Below are positions 8,023 through 14,090 of a DNA stretch of 30,546 bases, in pieces. The stretch is from an uncultured Oscillospiraceae bacterium (GTDB lineage: Bacteria; Bacillota; Clostridia; Oscillospirales; Oscillospiraceae): positions 1 through 30,546 of the forward strand of contig CAKTGM010000022.1 of the NCBI GenBank assembly GCA_934561515.1, in the 5' to 3' direction. The position numbers and the translations under genes were made by a program. A model generated the notes under the pieces. It did not search any database. It was not told where the DNA came from and worked only from the letters and a program-made list of their open reading frames with translations. How positions within the stretch are numbered: the stretch's first letter is position 1; every line of letters begins with the position of its first letter.

Positions 8023-8630
8023 TCGATTTCCGCTGTCCCACACTCTCGCGCGGCCTGCTCAAGCGCGAGTTTTTCAGCACCGCCGCCGCGTTCGGCGTGC
8101 TGGTGCTGCTGGGCTTTGCCGTGTCGATGCTCCGCCCGGCGCTTGCGCAGGGCGTGCTCGAGCGCTTCACCGCGCAGCTTGAGCAGCTCGGCCTCACGGA
8201 CGATGTGCCGCAGGCAGAGCTTTTTGCGACGCTCTTTTTCAACAACGTCACGGCGGCGCTTCTCTCGATGCTCTACGGGCTCATTCCCTTTGTGCCGCTC
8301 AGCGCGCTTGCGATCGGCACGAATGCGCTTTTGCTCGGCGCGTTTGCCGCGCTGTATCTTGCGCAGGGCTACGGCCTCGGCGTTTACCTCATCGGCATCC
8401 TGCCGCACGGCGTCTTCGAGCTCACGGCGCTCATCCTCGCCTGCACGCTGGGACTTCTCCTCTGCCGCACGGGAACCGACCGTCTCCGCCGCAAAAAGGA
8501 GGCCGTCCCCCTCTGGCCGCGCCTTCAGGACTGTCTGCGCGTTTTTCTCTTCGCTGTCGTGCCGCTGCTCGCCCTTGCCGCGCTCATCGAGGCATATGTC
8601 ACGCCCGCGCTTTTGCGCCTTGTGATGTGA
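8019..8630 (+). CDS. SpoIIM-family (stage II sporulation protein M) membrane protein
   Basis: A 203-residue integral membrane protein with about five hydrophobic helices. The SpoIIM/DUF95 pattern is visible: a paired asparagine before a long helix (FFNNVTAALLSMLYGLIPF), a loop with NALLLG, and the family hallmark LPHGVFELTALILACTLG near 124-141. In Bacillus, SpoIIM is part of the DMP complex for septal peptidoglycan degradation during engulfment. Here the protein could be that SpoIIM or a paralogue of the family. The start ATG at 8019 overlaps the gltX stop and its ribosome binding site lies within gltX. Confidence 0.8.
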   Translation: MIDFRCPTLSRGLLKREFFSTAAAFGVLVLLGFAVSMLRPALAQGVLERFTAQLEQLGLTDDVPQAELFATLFFNNVTAALLSMLYGLIPFVPLSALAIGTNALLLGAFAALYLAQGYGLGVYLIGILPHGVFELTALILACTLGLLLCRTGTDRLRRKKEAVPLWPRLQDCLRVFLFAVVPLLALAALIEAYVTPALLRLVM

Positions 8631-8640
8631 CCGCCAACGG

Positions 8641-8669
8641 TTGACTTTCGCATCCTACATCGATATAAT
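8641..8669 (+). promoter_or_regulatory. sigma-A promoter upstream of the MATE gene
   Basis: TTGACT at 8641-8646, a 17-base spacer and a perfect TATAAT at 8664-8669. Transcription would start near 8676, about 147 bases before the MATE start codon. Confidence 0.85.
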
Positions 8670-8720
8670 GAACCTGTCGGATATCGCAGCATTTTGTCTG
8701 CCGTTCCTTCAGGACTTGGG

Positions 8721-8754
8721 GAAAAGCACCGCGTCCGCGGCGCTTTTCCTTTTT
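8721..8754 (+). terminator. terminator-like hairpin inside the MATE leader (possible attenuator)
   Basis: The arms GAAAAGC-a-CCGC and GCGG-c-GCTTTTC close a 4-base loop and are followed by CCTTTTT. It lies downstream of the promoter at 8641-8669. It therefore either ends the gltX-spoIIM transcript or aborts transcripts from that promoter, acting as an attenuator. No known riboswitch aptamer was recognised in the roughly 45 bases between start site and hairpin. Confidence 0.65.
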
Positions 8755-8789
8755 CACCGATCGTCGCCGCATCAAAGGAGTGCACAGTC

Positions 8790-8805
8790 GTCCCGCTGCC
8801 GGGAC
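8790..8805 (+). promoter_or_regulatory. small hairpin just upstream of the MATE ribosome binding site
   Basis: GTCCCG and CGGGAC pair around a CTGC loop. It ends a few bases before the GAGAGG site and could influence ribosome access. Confidence 0.4.
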
Positions 8806-8822
8806 GGGAAAGAGAGGATGCC

Positions 8823-10187
8823 ATGGCTCAGCCTGCCGCTGTCGGAAAACGGACCGTCCAGAACATGACCGAGGGAAGTCCCGTTCCCCTGATCCTGCGC
8901 TTTGCGCTGCCCATCTTTATCAGTCAGGTCTTTCAGCAGCTTTACAGCACGGCCGACGCCTTCATCGTGGGAAAATACCTCGGCACGAACGCCTTCGCCG
9001 CCGTCAGCTCGTCCGGCACGCTCATCATGCTGCTCACGAGCCTTTTTATCGGCACAGCCATGGGCGCGGGCGTTGCGATCTCCAAGTACTTTGGCGCGGG
9101 CGACTATGAAAACGTCTCGCGCGCCATCCATACGAACCTTGCCTTCGGCATTGTCTCGGGCGCGCTTCTGACGGTCATCGGCGTTCTTTTCACGCCGACA
9201 TTTCTCGTCTGGATGAACACGGACGCGCAGGTCATGCCGCAGGCGGTCGAATACTTCCGCTACTACTTCCTCGGCGTGCTGGCAACGGTGCTTTACAATA
9301 TGTGCACGAGCATCCTGAACGCCCTTGGCGACAGCCGCCGCCCGCTGCACTACCTCATCGTTTCCTCGCTCATCAACATCGCCCTCGACATTCTCTTTAT
9401 CGGCGTGTTCCGCTGGGGCGTGTGGTCCGCCGCCGTGGCGACCGTCATCTCTCAGGGCACGAGCTGCGTGCTCTGCCTCATCCACCTGCTCAAAAAGGGT
9501 GAGGTCTACACCGTCACGCCGCGCAACATCCGCTTCCACAGCGCCATGCTCAGCGAGATCATCCGCTACGGTCTCCCCTCCGGCGTGCAGAACTGCGTCA
9601 TCGGCCTTGCCAACGTCATCGTCCAGTCGCAGATCAACTCCTTCGGTATGCTTGCCATGGCCGCCTACGGCGCGCACTGCAAGATCGAGGGCTTTGCCTT
9701 CCTGCCCATCACGAGCTTCACGATGGCCTGCACCACCTTCGTCGGGCAGAACCTCGGCGCCAAGCAGTACGACCGTGCCAAGCGCGGCGCACGCTTCTGC
9801 ATCCTTCTCGCCGTCATCATGGCCGAGCTGATCGGCCTGTGCTACTACCTCTGGGCGAGCGAGCTCATCACGCTCTTCGACGGTACGCCCGGCGTTGTCG
9901 CCCTCGGCGTGCAGCAGGCGCGCACGGTGTCGCTCTTCTACTGTCTGCTCGCCTTCTCGCACTCCATCGCCGCCGTCTGCCGCGGCGCGGGCCGTGCGGT
10001 CGTGCCGATGATGATCATGCTCTCGGTCTGGTGCGTCATCCGCATCATCTACATCATGCTCGTGGTCCACTTCATCGGCGAGATCGGCTATATCTACTGG
10101 GCCTATCCCCTCACCTGGGCCATCAGCTCCACCATCTACCTCATTTATTACCTGCGCTCTGACTGGGTGCATGGCTTTGAAAGGTGA
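8823..10187 (+). CDS. MATE-family multidrug/metabolite exporter
   Basis: A 454-residue protein with twelve hydrophobic segments in two homologous halves, as in MATE (multi-antimicrobial extrusion) cation antiporters of the NorM/DinF superfamily. Typical segments are PLILRFALPIFISQVFQQLY near 22-41, ADAFIVGKYLGTNAFAAVSS near 44-63, and NALGDSRRPLHYLIVSSLIN in the middle loop. The substrate is not predictable. ATG 8823 is chosen because GAGAGG lies about 6 bases upstream. The gene follows a leader with a promoter and a terminator-like hairpin. Its stop is 5 bases before the acetyltransferase start, which suggests co-transcription of an exporter with a detoxifying enzyme. Confidence 0.94.
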   Translation: MAQPAAVGKRTVQNMTEGSPVPLILRFALPIFISQVFQQLYSTADAFIVGKYLGTNAFAAVSSSGTLIMLLTSLFIGTAMGAGVAISKYFGAGDYENVSRAIHTNLAFGIVSGALLTVIGVLFTPTFLVWMNTDAQVMPQAVEYFRYYFLGVLATVLYNMCTSILNALGDSRRPLHYLIVSSLINIALDILFIGVFRWGVWSAAVATVISQGTSCVLCLIHLLKKGEVYTVTPRNIRFHSAMLSEIIRYGLPSGVQNCVIGLANVIVQSQINSFGMLAMAAYGAHCKIEGFAFLPITSFTMACTTFVGQNLGAKQYDRAKRGARFCILLAVIMAELIGLCYYLWASELITLFDGTPGVVALGVQQARTVSLFYCLLAFSHSIAAVCRGAGRAVVPMMIMLSVWCVIRIIYIMLVVHFIGEIGYIYWAYPLTWAISSTIYLIYYLRSDWVHGFER

Positions 10188-10192
10188 TCTCT

Positions 10193-10810
10193 ATGCCGAC
10201 CTCTGCGTTCCGTTTCCGTATCGCAACGCCGGACGACGCACCGGCGCTGCTGGCGATCTACGCGCCCTATGTCGAGCGAACGGCCATCTCGTTTGAATAC
10301 GACGTGCCCTCTCTCGAGGAATTCCGCCGCCGCATCGAAGATTTTTCGCAAACCTACCCCTATCTCATCGCCGAGGACGCCTCCGGCCGCGCGCTCGGCT
10401 ATGCCTACACGCACACCTTCATCCCCCGCGCGGCCTACGACCGCTGTGCGGAGACGACGATCTACCTCTCGCTTGAGGCGCGCCATCAGGGCCTCGGCAA
10501 GCGCCTTTACCGCGCGCTCGAGGACATTTCCCGCGCGCAGGGCATCTATAACCTCTATGCCTGCATCGGCGAGCCGCAGGGCGAGGATGACGAATACCTG
10601 ACGGACAACAGCATCCGTTTCCACGAGCATCTGGGCTTCCGCCGCATCGGGGTGTTCCGGCGCTGCGGCTACAAATTCGGCCGCTGGTACGATATGTCCT
10701 GGGCGGAAAAGCTGCTGGGCGAGCCGCCGGAAGCGCCCGCGCCGGTCATTCCCTTCCCGCAGCTCGACCGGGCTCTCGTTGCGGAGCTCCTCCGCCGCGC
10801 CGCGGAATAA
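10193..10810 (+). CDS. GNAT N-acetyltransferase, phosphinothricin/methionine-sulfoximine acetyltransferase type
   Basis: A 205-residue protein. The N-terminus FRFRIATPDDAPALLAIYAP and the segment ISFEYDVPSLEEF are typical of the Pat/MnaT branch, which acetylates L-phosphinothricin, methionine sulfoximine or related amino acids with acetyl-CoA. The acetyl-CoA pyrophosphate loop is RHQGLGK at 97-103, and the C-terminal GNAT motif is RFHEHLGFRRIGVFRRCGYK at 142-161. The last 35 residues form an extra proline-rich tail. AAGGTGAT about 6 bases upstream supports the ATG at 10193. It follows the MATE gene directly and ends just before the left attachment repeat of the mobile element, whose hairpin now serves as its terminator. 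Confidence 0.9.
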   Translation: MPTSAFRFRIATPDDAPALLAIYAPYVERTAISFEYDVPSLEEFRRRIEDFSQTYPYLIAEDASGRALGYAYTHTFIPRAAYDRCAETTIYLSLEARHQGLGKRLYRALEDISRAQGIYNLYACIGEPQGEDDEYLTDNSIRFHEHLGFRRIGVFRRCGYKFGRWYDMSWAEKLLGEPPEAPAPVIPFPQLDRALVAELLRRAAE

Positions 10811-10835
10811 GCCACAAAGTGCAACAGAACAAAAA

Positions 10836-10900
10836 AGAAAAAGCAAGGGAAAACGCAATGTTTTCTCTTGCTTTTCTTGGCGCGGAAGAGAGGATTTGAA
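10836..10900. repeat. left attachment site (attL), 65-bp direct repeat
   Basis: Identical to 20533-20597. The last 23 bases (10878-10900) copy the 3' end of tRNA-Ser(GCT) including the encoded CCA. The rest contains the hairpin that terminates the tRNA (AAAGCAAG-GAAAAC paired with GTTTTC-CTTGCTTT). At this end the tRNA is only a fragment. Confidence 0.95.
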
Positions 10901-10916
10901 TTGTTGGATATACATA

Positions 10917-11001
10917 AAATGACGTATAATGGCGTTATGCAGAGTTTGGAAAAACGCTGAAAAACCAATGCTTTTTCGCTTCTCCGTCAAATGACGTATA
11001 A
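10917..11001. repeat. 13-bp direct repeats, probable integrase or excisionase arm sites
   Basis: AAATGACGTATAA occurs at 10917-10929 and again at 10989-11001, 72 bases apart, just inside attL. Their position fits arm-type recombinase or excisionase binding sites. No gene lies here. Confidence 0.5.
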
Positions 11002-11017
11002 CGGGATATAATCCTGT

Positions 11018-11039
11018 TTGGGGTAAACTTAGGGGTAAA
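11018..11039. repeat. 22-bp repeat shared with the right end (integrase arm sites, left)
   Basis: TTGGGGTAAACTTAGGGGTA plus AA is identical to 20455-20476 at the other end. It holds two tandem versions of a T(T/A)GGGGTAAA motif, 117 bases inside the repeat edge. Such paired arm sites are typical of lambda- and Tn916-type integrases. Confidence 0.75.
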
Positions 11040-11076
11040 AATCGACGTTGCATTTTGTCGATTTTCATGGTACTCT
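11038..11076 (+). promoter_or_regulatory. weak promoter with overlapping palindrome for the rightward small RNA
   Basis: TTGCAT at 11048-11053, a 17-base spacer and TACTCT at 11071-11076 predict a start near 11083. A 9-bp inverted repeat, AAAATCGAC (11038-11046) and GTCGATTTT (11057-11065), covers the -35 region and could be an operator. Confidence 0.45.
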
Positions 11077-11082
11077 ACCTAT

Positions 11083-11280
11083 GGCGCTGCACGAACGGCA
11101 GGCGGTTAGCCACACCACCCGAAAGGGGGTGAGGCTCATGCGGATTACGTTACATATCGGAGCCTTTACGGTTACGATTATCGTGAAAAGCAGAAACCGC
11201 CACTCGGCCAAGTGACGGTTTCTTGAGTTCGCTCAAGTCATCTAACTTACCGGGCTAACCGCTTGTCGCAGCGCCCTTTT
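11083..11280 (+). ncRNA. structured small mRNA with paired 5' and 3' ends (type I toxin-like)
   Basis: The predicted transcript begins with GGCGCTGC (11083-11090), which pairs with GCAGCGCC (11268-11275). GCGGTTAGCC (11102-11111) pairs with GGCTAACCGC (11253-11262). The end is followed by CTTTT. Inside are a hairpin that hides the Shine-Dalgarno sequence (CACC-CCC, GAAA loop, GGGGGTG at 11113-11131), a hairpin at 11192-11223 and a UUCG-tetraloop hairpin at 11222-11237. It carries the 25-codon ORF at 11138-11215. End-to-end pairing and a masked ribosome site are hallmarks of type I toxin mRNAs; the function itself is inferred. Confidence 0.6.
11138..11215 (+). CDS. 25-residue basic/hydrophobic peptide, toxin candidate
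   Basis: The peptide begins MRITLHIGAFTVTIIVKS and ends RHSAK. It has alternating hydrophobic residues followed by a basic tail. GGGGGTGAGG lies 5-10 bases before the ATG but is also the 3' arm of a hairpin, so translation is probably restricted. The ORF sits inside a transcript with paired ends and opposite an antisense promoter. It does not match the TxpA/BsrG, Fst or holin-like toxin families that I know. It could instead be a leader or regulatory peptide. Confidence 0.55.
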   Translation: MRITLHIGAFTVTIIVKSRNRHSAK

Positions 11281-11282
11281 CT
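11184..11282 (-). ncRNA. predicted antisense RNA to the small toxin-like mRNA
   Basis: From the promoter at 11289-11316, transcription on the minus strand would start near 11282. It would run through the 3' half of the plus-strand RNA and stop at the hairpin 11192-11223, which on this strand is followed by GCTTTT. The result is an RNA of about 95-100 bases fully complementary to the 3' part of the peptide mRNA. No protein is encoded. Existence is inferred from the promoter and the hairpin. Confidence 0.5.
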
Positions 11283-11288
11283 ATATTC

Positions 11289-11316
11289 ATTATAGCAAAC
11301 GATCCCATTCTGTCAA
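11289..11316 (-). promoter_or_regulatory. consensus sigma-A promoter for the antisense RNA
   Basis: On the minus strand, a perfect TTGACA (plus-strand TGTCAA at 11311-11316), 16-base spacer and perfect TATAAT (ATTATA at 11289-11294). It points into the small-RNA locus and away from every leftward protein gene. Confidence 0.85.
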
Positions 11317-11318
11317 GT

Positions 11319-11342
11319 CTCGGATTATTCCGAGGCTTTTTT
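11319..11342 (+). terminator. intrinsic terminator (plus strand)
   Basis: CTCGGA and TCCGAG pair around TTAT and are followed by GCTTTTTTG. It closes the small-RNA locus and keeps rightward transcription out of the leftward operon. The stretch 11343-11518 between it and the next gene shows nothing else that I can support. Confidence 0.8.
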
Positions 11343-11518
11343 GATTTGTCTCTCTCCCTAAATTGAGCGAAAGCCGTCATCCCCATCACAACAAAATCCC
11401 GCTATCAGAACATGGGCGCGCCGTGGACTCTCTCCCCGCTTTCTGTTTTTCCCTTTTTCTCACCGCCTTTTGGGGAAACATTTCCTTGAAGTGTCCACAT
11501 ATCGAGACCAAGCGGATC

Positions 11519-11839
11519 TCAATCCTCTTCGATTCCTTGCAAATCTGTGAGATCATCCGGCTCAAATTCATCAAATTTGGGAGCCTCCACGACCTGACCG
11601 CGTGCCGCGTACTGGCCGGTACGGGTGTTTGACTTCTGCGGTTTGGCCCCATTGAGGAACGCGATGAGCGTCCGCTCCGATACCAGCACCTTCCCACCGA
11701 TGTTATTCGATGGGAGTCTCCCGCTTTTGCAGTACCGATAGACCGTCTTGCGGCTCACGCCCAGCAAATTTGCAATGTCATCAAGGTCGTACATCGTGAA
11801 CCGGCAATGCGTGGTTGTGCAGGTGTAGGGCATGGTCAT
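11519..11839 (-). CDS. helix-turn-helix DNA-binding protein, excisionase-like
   Basis: A 106-residue protein. A MerR/excisionase-type winged HTH spans about residues 16-63 (LDDIANLLGVSRKTVYRYCK, then KVLVSERTLIAFL). An acidic, probably disordered tail ends DDLTDLQGIEED. The ATG at 11839 overlaps the previous stop (ATGA); a second ATG at 11833 sits at a better distance from GAGGA. It is the last gene of the leftward block and the closest protein gene to the left attachment site, so it could act as a recombination directionality factor or local regulator. Confidence 0.8.
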   Translation of the reverse strand: MTMPYTCTTTHCRFTMYDLDDIANLLGVSRKTVYRYCKSGRLPSNNIGGKVLVSERTLIAFLNGAKPQKSNTRTGQYAARGQVVEAPKFDEFEPDDLTDLQGIEED

Positions 11840-12060
11840 GCTTCCTCGCCGTAGAGCGCACCGAGAGCCACATACAGGGCACGGGCCATCTCATCGGTGA
11901 GAAATCCGCCGAAGCGTTCGTGCTCTCCTGCGGCCTTGCTCCACTTGCCGATATGCAGGCGCGGCGGCTTGTCGTCGAGCACTGTGCGCGTCAACTGGAT
12001 ATCGGATCGGCTCGTGCTGCCGACGGTTGCGAGGACTTCTACTCTCTTAAAGTCTGCCAT
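11836..12060 (-). CDS. small protein with PC4/YdbC-like features
   Basis: A 74-residue protein starting at ATG 12060 behind a very strong GAGGAGGT site. The central LDDKPPRLHIGKW followed by LTDEMARALYVAL resembles the YdbC/PC4 family of small single-stranded nucleic-acid-binding proteins (NGRPPKYDIRDW-type motif), but the match is short and by eye only. It lies 12 bases after the 192-residue gene and overlaps the HTH gene by 4 bases. A role in element replication or regulation would fit. Confidence 0.65.
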   Translation of the reverse strand: MADFKRVEVLATVGSTSRSDIQLTRTVLDDKPPRLHIGKWSKAAGEHERFGGFLTDEMARALYVALGALYGEEA

Positions 12061-12072
12061 TGTAATACCTCC

Positions 12073-12651
12073 TCATGTCGTCTCGATGCCCCAACCGGCA
12101 AGCATCTGCTTTACTTTGCCGCGCTGATTGAGCGCGCTATTATATTTCGTGGTACCGAACTGCCGCATACCAATCACGGCATTTACCTTGACGCCGTGAT
12201 TTCTCTCCCACGCTCTGCGAGCTTCAATCTCTTCCTGGGCGGCCTGCTTTGCTGCATCAAAGTCCTGCTCCGTTCCGATGCAGACATTGACCCAGATGCG
12301 CGTTCCTTTGGATGCGGTCTCCTCAATCAGATAGGTCGGCTTATCGGCAAGCGTATATTCAAGCCCGCCGAAGTATACGACCATTCCGCTCGGGAACTCA
12401 TGATCGACTGCACCCATGCGCGCACGATCCGCCTCTGTTCTCCAATCCGGCCACAGGGGGAAGAGTGTCGCATCAACAAAAACTCTGGTCGCAGGATGGC
12501 TGGTATAACCCTCCGTAACCGTTACTTCATCAAAATACGGCTCGCAGCCGTCCTTCCCGCCGTATTTGCGCCACTTGCGCAGGGAATAGTTTTTCAGATC
12601 CTCGCGGTATTCGCTGCCGCGATTCTGTTCAACGATCTCATCGTACATCAT
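12073..12651 (-). CDS. uncharacterised 192-residue element protein
   Basis: A hydrophilic, probably cytoplasmic protein with no membrane segment. The N-terminal part is basic and aromatic (REDLKNYSLRKWRKYGGKDG). The middle looks like beta strands (VFVDATLFPLWPDWRTEADR, MVVYFGGLEYTLADKPTYLI). The C-terminal third is helical and basic (EEIEARRAWERNHGVKVNAV). The start ATG at 12651 overlaps the stop of the preceding 54-residue gene (ATGA) with GAGAGG upstream. It is the largest non-replicative protein of the element besides the sigma-like factor, integrase and repressor. No family is recognised. Confidence 0.75.
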   Translation of the reverse strand: MMYDEIVEQNRGSEYREDLKNYSLRKWRKYGGKDGCEPYFDEVTVTEGYTSHPATRVFVDATLFPLWPDWRTEADRARMGAVDHEFPSGMVVYFGGLEYTLADKPTYLIEETASKGTRIWVNVCIGTEQDFDAAKQAAQEEIEARRAWERNHGVKVNAVIGMRQFGTTKYNSALNQRGKVKQMLAGWGIETT

Positions 12652-12812
12652 TTACCTCTCTTGGCGGTTTCTGCCGCCTGCATCTCGTCATATTTCCGTA
12701 CCCAATACTTCTCATTCGCCGCTTTGCGCCTATCTCGGTTTTTGGCATTCCATTCCCGCATATATGCCGCCTTTGCCGCTTTCGCTTTTTCTTCCATCGT
12801 GAACTCTGTCAT
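12648..12812 (-). CDS. 54-residue basic helical protein, phage type
   Basis: The ATG at 12812 has AGAGGTGG about 7 bases upstream. The sequence is a single charged helix with the pattern MEEKAKAAKAAYMREWNAKN followed by RRKAANEKYWVRKYDEM. Short Lys/Arg/Glu-rich proteins of this kind (YMREWRAKN) are frequent in clostridial phages and integrative elements; their function is unknown. The stop overlaps the start of the 192-residue gene. The frame is open further upstream, but nothing there has a good ribosome site. Confidence 0.75.
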   Translation of the reverse strand: MTEFTMEEKAKAAKAAYMREWNAKNRDRRKAANEKYWVRKYDEMQAAETAKRGK

Positions 12813-12972
12813 GCTGCACCACCTCTCGCGTAAAGCGCAAATGAGAGGGAATGCAGGGGGCAACCGCTTACGCTTCTCCTGCAAACCCGTCTGGCCCATT
12901 TGCCCGATCCGCTTATACCCCGCCGACCGACAGCGGAAAAAAGGAGATTTGCCGTCATGAACTACGGCTCGC

Positions 12973-13034
12973 AAAGGGTGAAGCTAAGCCCCTTTACTAT
13001 ATTGATTATATCATGGAATTAGAGATAATATCAA
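12973..13034 (-). promoter_or_regulatory. leftward sigma-A promoter and 5' leader hairpin
   Basis: On the minus strand, TTGATA (TATCAA at 13029-13034), 18-base spacer and TATAAT (ATTATA at 13005-13010). The start near 12998 leaves a 186-base leader before the gene at 12812. The leader begins with a hairpin (AAAGGG and CCCTTT at 12973-12978 and 12990-12995). The rest of the gap 12813-13217 holds no gene that I can support, only G-rich tracts and the hairpin at 13185-13207. Confidence 0.65.
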
Positions 13035-13184
13035 CGCAAACATAGAACAAACGTTTTGCTGTTTTTGCGTGTTTTTGACTTGAAAAAAGAACATCTGCGG
13101 GGGAGGGAGAGTTATGGGGGGGCTGTGTTCAAAAAAGCTTCTCCGAATTGTAAACCACCCCCCATACTGTGAGGGGAAGGGGGA

Positions 13185-13207
13185 GAGGGGCGGTCACGCC
13201 GCCCCTC
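13185..13207 (-). other. GC-rich hairpin after the 149-residue gene
   Basis: A perfect 9-bp stem GAGGGGCGG and CCGCCCCTC around TCACG lies 10 bases after the stop on the minus strand. No T-run follows, so it may stabilise a 3' end rather than act as an ordinary terminator. Confidence 0.5.
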
Positions 13208-13217
13208 CTTCGTTCCT

Positions 13218-13667
13218 TTACCGCGCGGCGATCTCGTGCATGAGCGCTTCGAGCTGCGGCAGCGCTTCCTCGTCCGGGAGGTCTCCGAGGGCGCGGTCAC
13301 GCTCAATCACAGTGTTTTGCAGATTCGCCGGCATACCCGTCAGCATCTCGCCGATCGTCTCATGCGCCTCCTTTACCTCATGTGCAAGCTGTATCTGATC
13401 TGCTCTCCCAGCACGCCCCATGTATGCCCCGCCAGTTATGAGCTGATATTCAGTGATCGCACTGTGCAGCGTGCCACTGATCGCGGCCAGCATATCCGCA
13501 ATGTACTCCTGCTCGTCGGTACACTCGTCAAGCGTTGCCTCCAGATACTGCGCTCCCAGAGCATCCAGCAAGCGCCGGGAGCGGCCTACTTTCTCCATGA
13601 TGCCGTCCATGGCGTTGGTAATGGCCTCTCGCTGGGTGTGGGTAGTTTCTTCAACACAATACTTCAT
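13218..13667 (-). CDS. uncharacterised 149-residue helical element protein
   Basis: The ATG at 13667 has AAAGGAGA upstream. The protein is acidic and nearly all helical (LLDALGAQYLEATLDECTDE, YIADMLAAISGTLHSAITEY, HEVKEAHETIGEMLTGMPA), without signal peptide, membrane helix or recognisable catalytic motif. It may be a coiled-coil or bundle protein. It is the last gene of the leftward block that starts at the promoter at 14641-14669, and it is followed by a GC-rich hairpin. No family is recognised. Confidence 0.75.
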   Translation of the reverse strand: MKYCVEETTHTQREAITNAMDGIMEKVGRSRRLLDALGAQYLEATLDECTDEQEYIADMLAAISGTLHSAITEYQLITGGAYMGRAGRADQIQLAHEVKEAHETIGEMLTGMPANLQNTVIERDRALGDLPDEEALPQLEALMHEIAAR

Positions 13668-13685
13668 TTTTCATTCTCCTTTTCT

Positions 13686-13880
13686 TTAGCGGCGTATCGC
13701 CGCGGTAGTTCTGGTGTGGTAAGGGATAGGGGCAGCTTGCAGGCAGGGATTATTCCCGCCTGCTGCCCGCATAGGTCTGCTGGACGGGATAGGCCTGACT
13801 GATACTGCCGCGCCGCAGTCGCAGCGCTCGCCGGGGTCAAGATTTGCGCCGCAGCGGGCGCAGATGCTGTAATAGCTCAT
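13686..13880 (-). CDS. 64-residue zinc-ribbon-like small protein
   Basis: The N-terminus holds CxxC...CxC (SICARCGANLDPGERCDCGA), a likely zinc knuckle, followed by a Pro/Arg-rich tail. Short proteins beginning MSYYxICxxCGAxLDPGERCDC are common in clostridial phages and integrative elements. The ATG at 13880 overlaps the stop of the 45-residue gene (ATGA), and no strong ribosome site is seen, so it relies on translational coupling. The function is unknown. Confidence 0.7.
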   Translation of the reverse strand: MSYYSICARCGANLDPGERCDCGAAVSVRPIPSSRPMRAAGGNNPCLQAAPIPYHTRTTAAIRR

Positions 13881-14014
13881 TTCTGCGCCGCCGCCTGTTC
13901 CGCGCGGATTTTGGCAAGATAGAGCAGCGCCTTTGCCTTGTTTTCGTCCGTCATTCTCCCGTAGAGGGTTCGGATTTCGTTCTCAAGGCTCTTCAATTTT
14001 TCTTGGGGTATCAT
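13877..14014 (-). CDS. 45-residue helical protein in the element
   Basis: The frame starts at ATG 14014 with a perfect AGGAGG 7 bases upstream and ends in a 4-base overlap with the zinc-knuckle gene. The sequence is a charged helix (MIPQEKLKSLENEIRTLYGR, then ENKAKALLYLAKIRAEQ). The strong ribosome site and the coupling support it as a real gene despite its size. Function unknown. Confidence 0.7.
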   Translation of the reverse strand: MIPQEKLKSLENEIRTLYGRMTDENKAKALLYLAKIRAEQAAAQK

Positions 14015-14041
14015 GATAAATCCTCCTGTTGATTTTTTGTC

Positions 14042-14074
14042 GGGAGGCCGGTATAATGACCGTACCGGCCTCCC
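14042..14074 (-). other. strong intercistronic hairpin
   Basis: An 11-bp perfect inverted repeat, GGGAGGCCGGT and ACCGGCCTCCC, with an 11-base loop lies between the 41- and 45-residue genes. On the minus strand it is followed by A-rich sequence and the next ribosome site, so it is not a terminator. It could be a processing or stability element. Confidence 0.6.
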
Positions 14075-14090
14075 TTGCGGTGGTTGGTGG

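Noticed and set aside
8631..8868. Leader ORF starting inside the -10 region before the MATE gene
   Set aside because: Its ATG at 8668 lies in the promoter, upstream of the transcription start, and has no ribosome site.
8772..10172. Long minus-strand open frame (over 460 codons) opposite the MATE gene
   Set aside because: Its translation is a His/Asp/Arg/Gly-rich composition typical of the antisense of a GC-rich gene, with no domain; the plus strand encodes a clear MATE protein.
11386..11697. Minus-strand frame of about 100 codons overlapping the HTH gene
   Set aside because: Out of frame with the HTH gene, Ser/Arg-rich, no ribosome binding site; only its last third lies outside the known gene.
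12809..12958. Minus-strand ORF of 49 codons ending in the start of the 54-residue gene
   Set aside because: The stop overlaps the next start, but the start has no ribosome site and the composition is Arg/Ser/Gly-rich without pattern; treated as leader.
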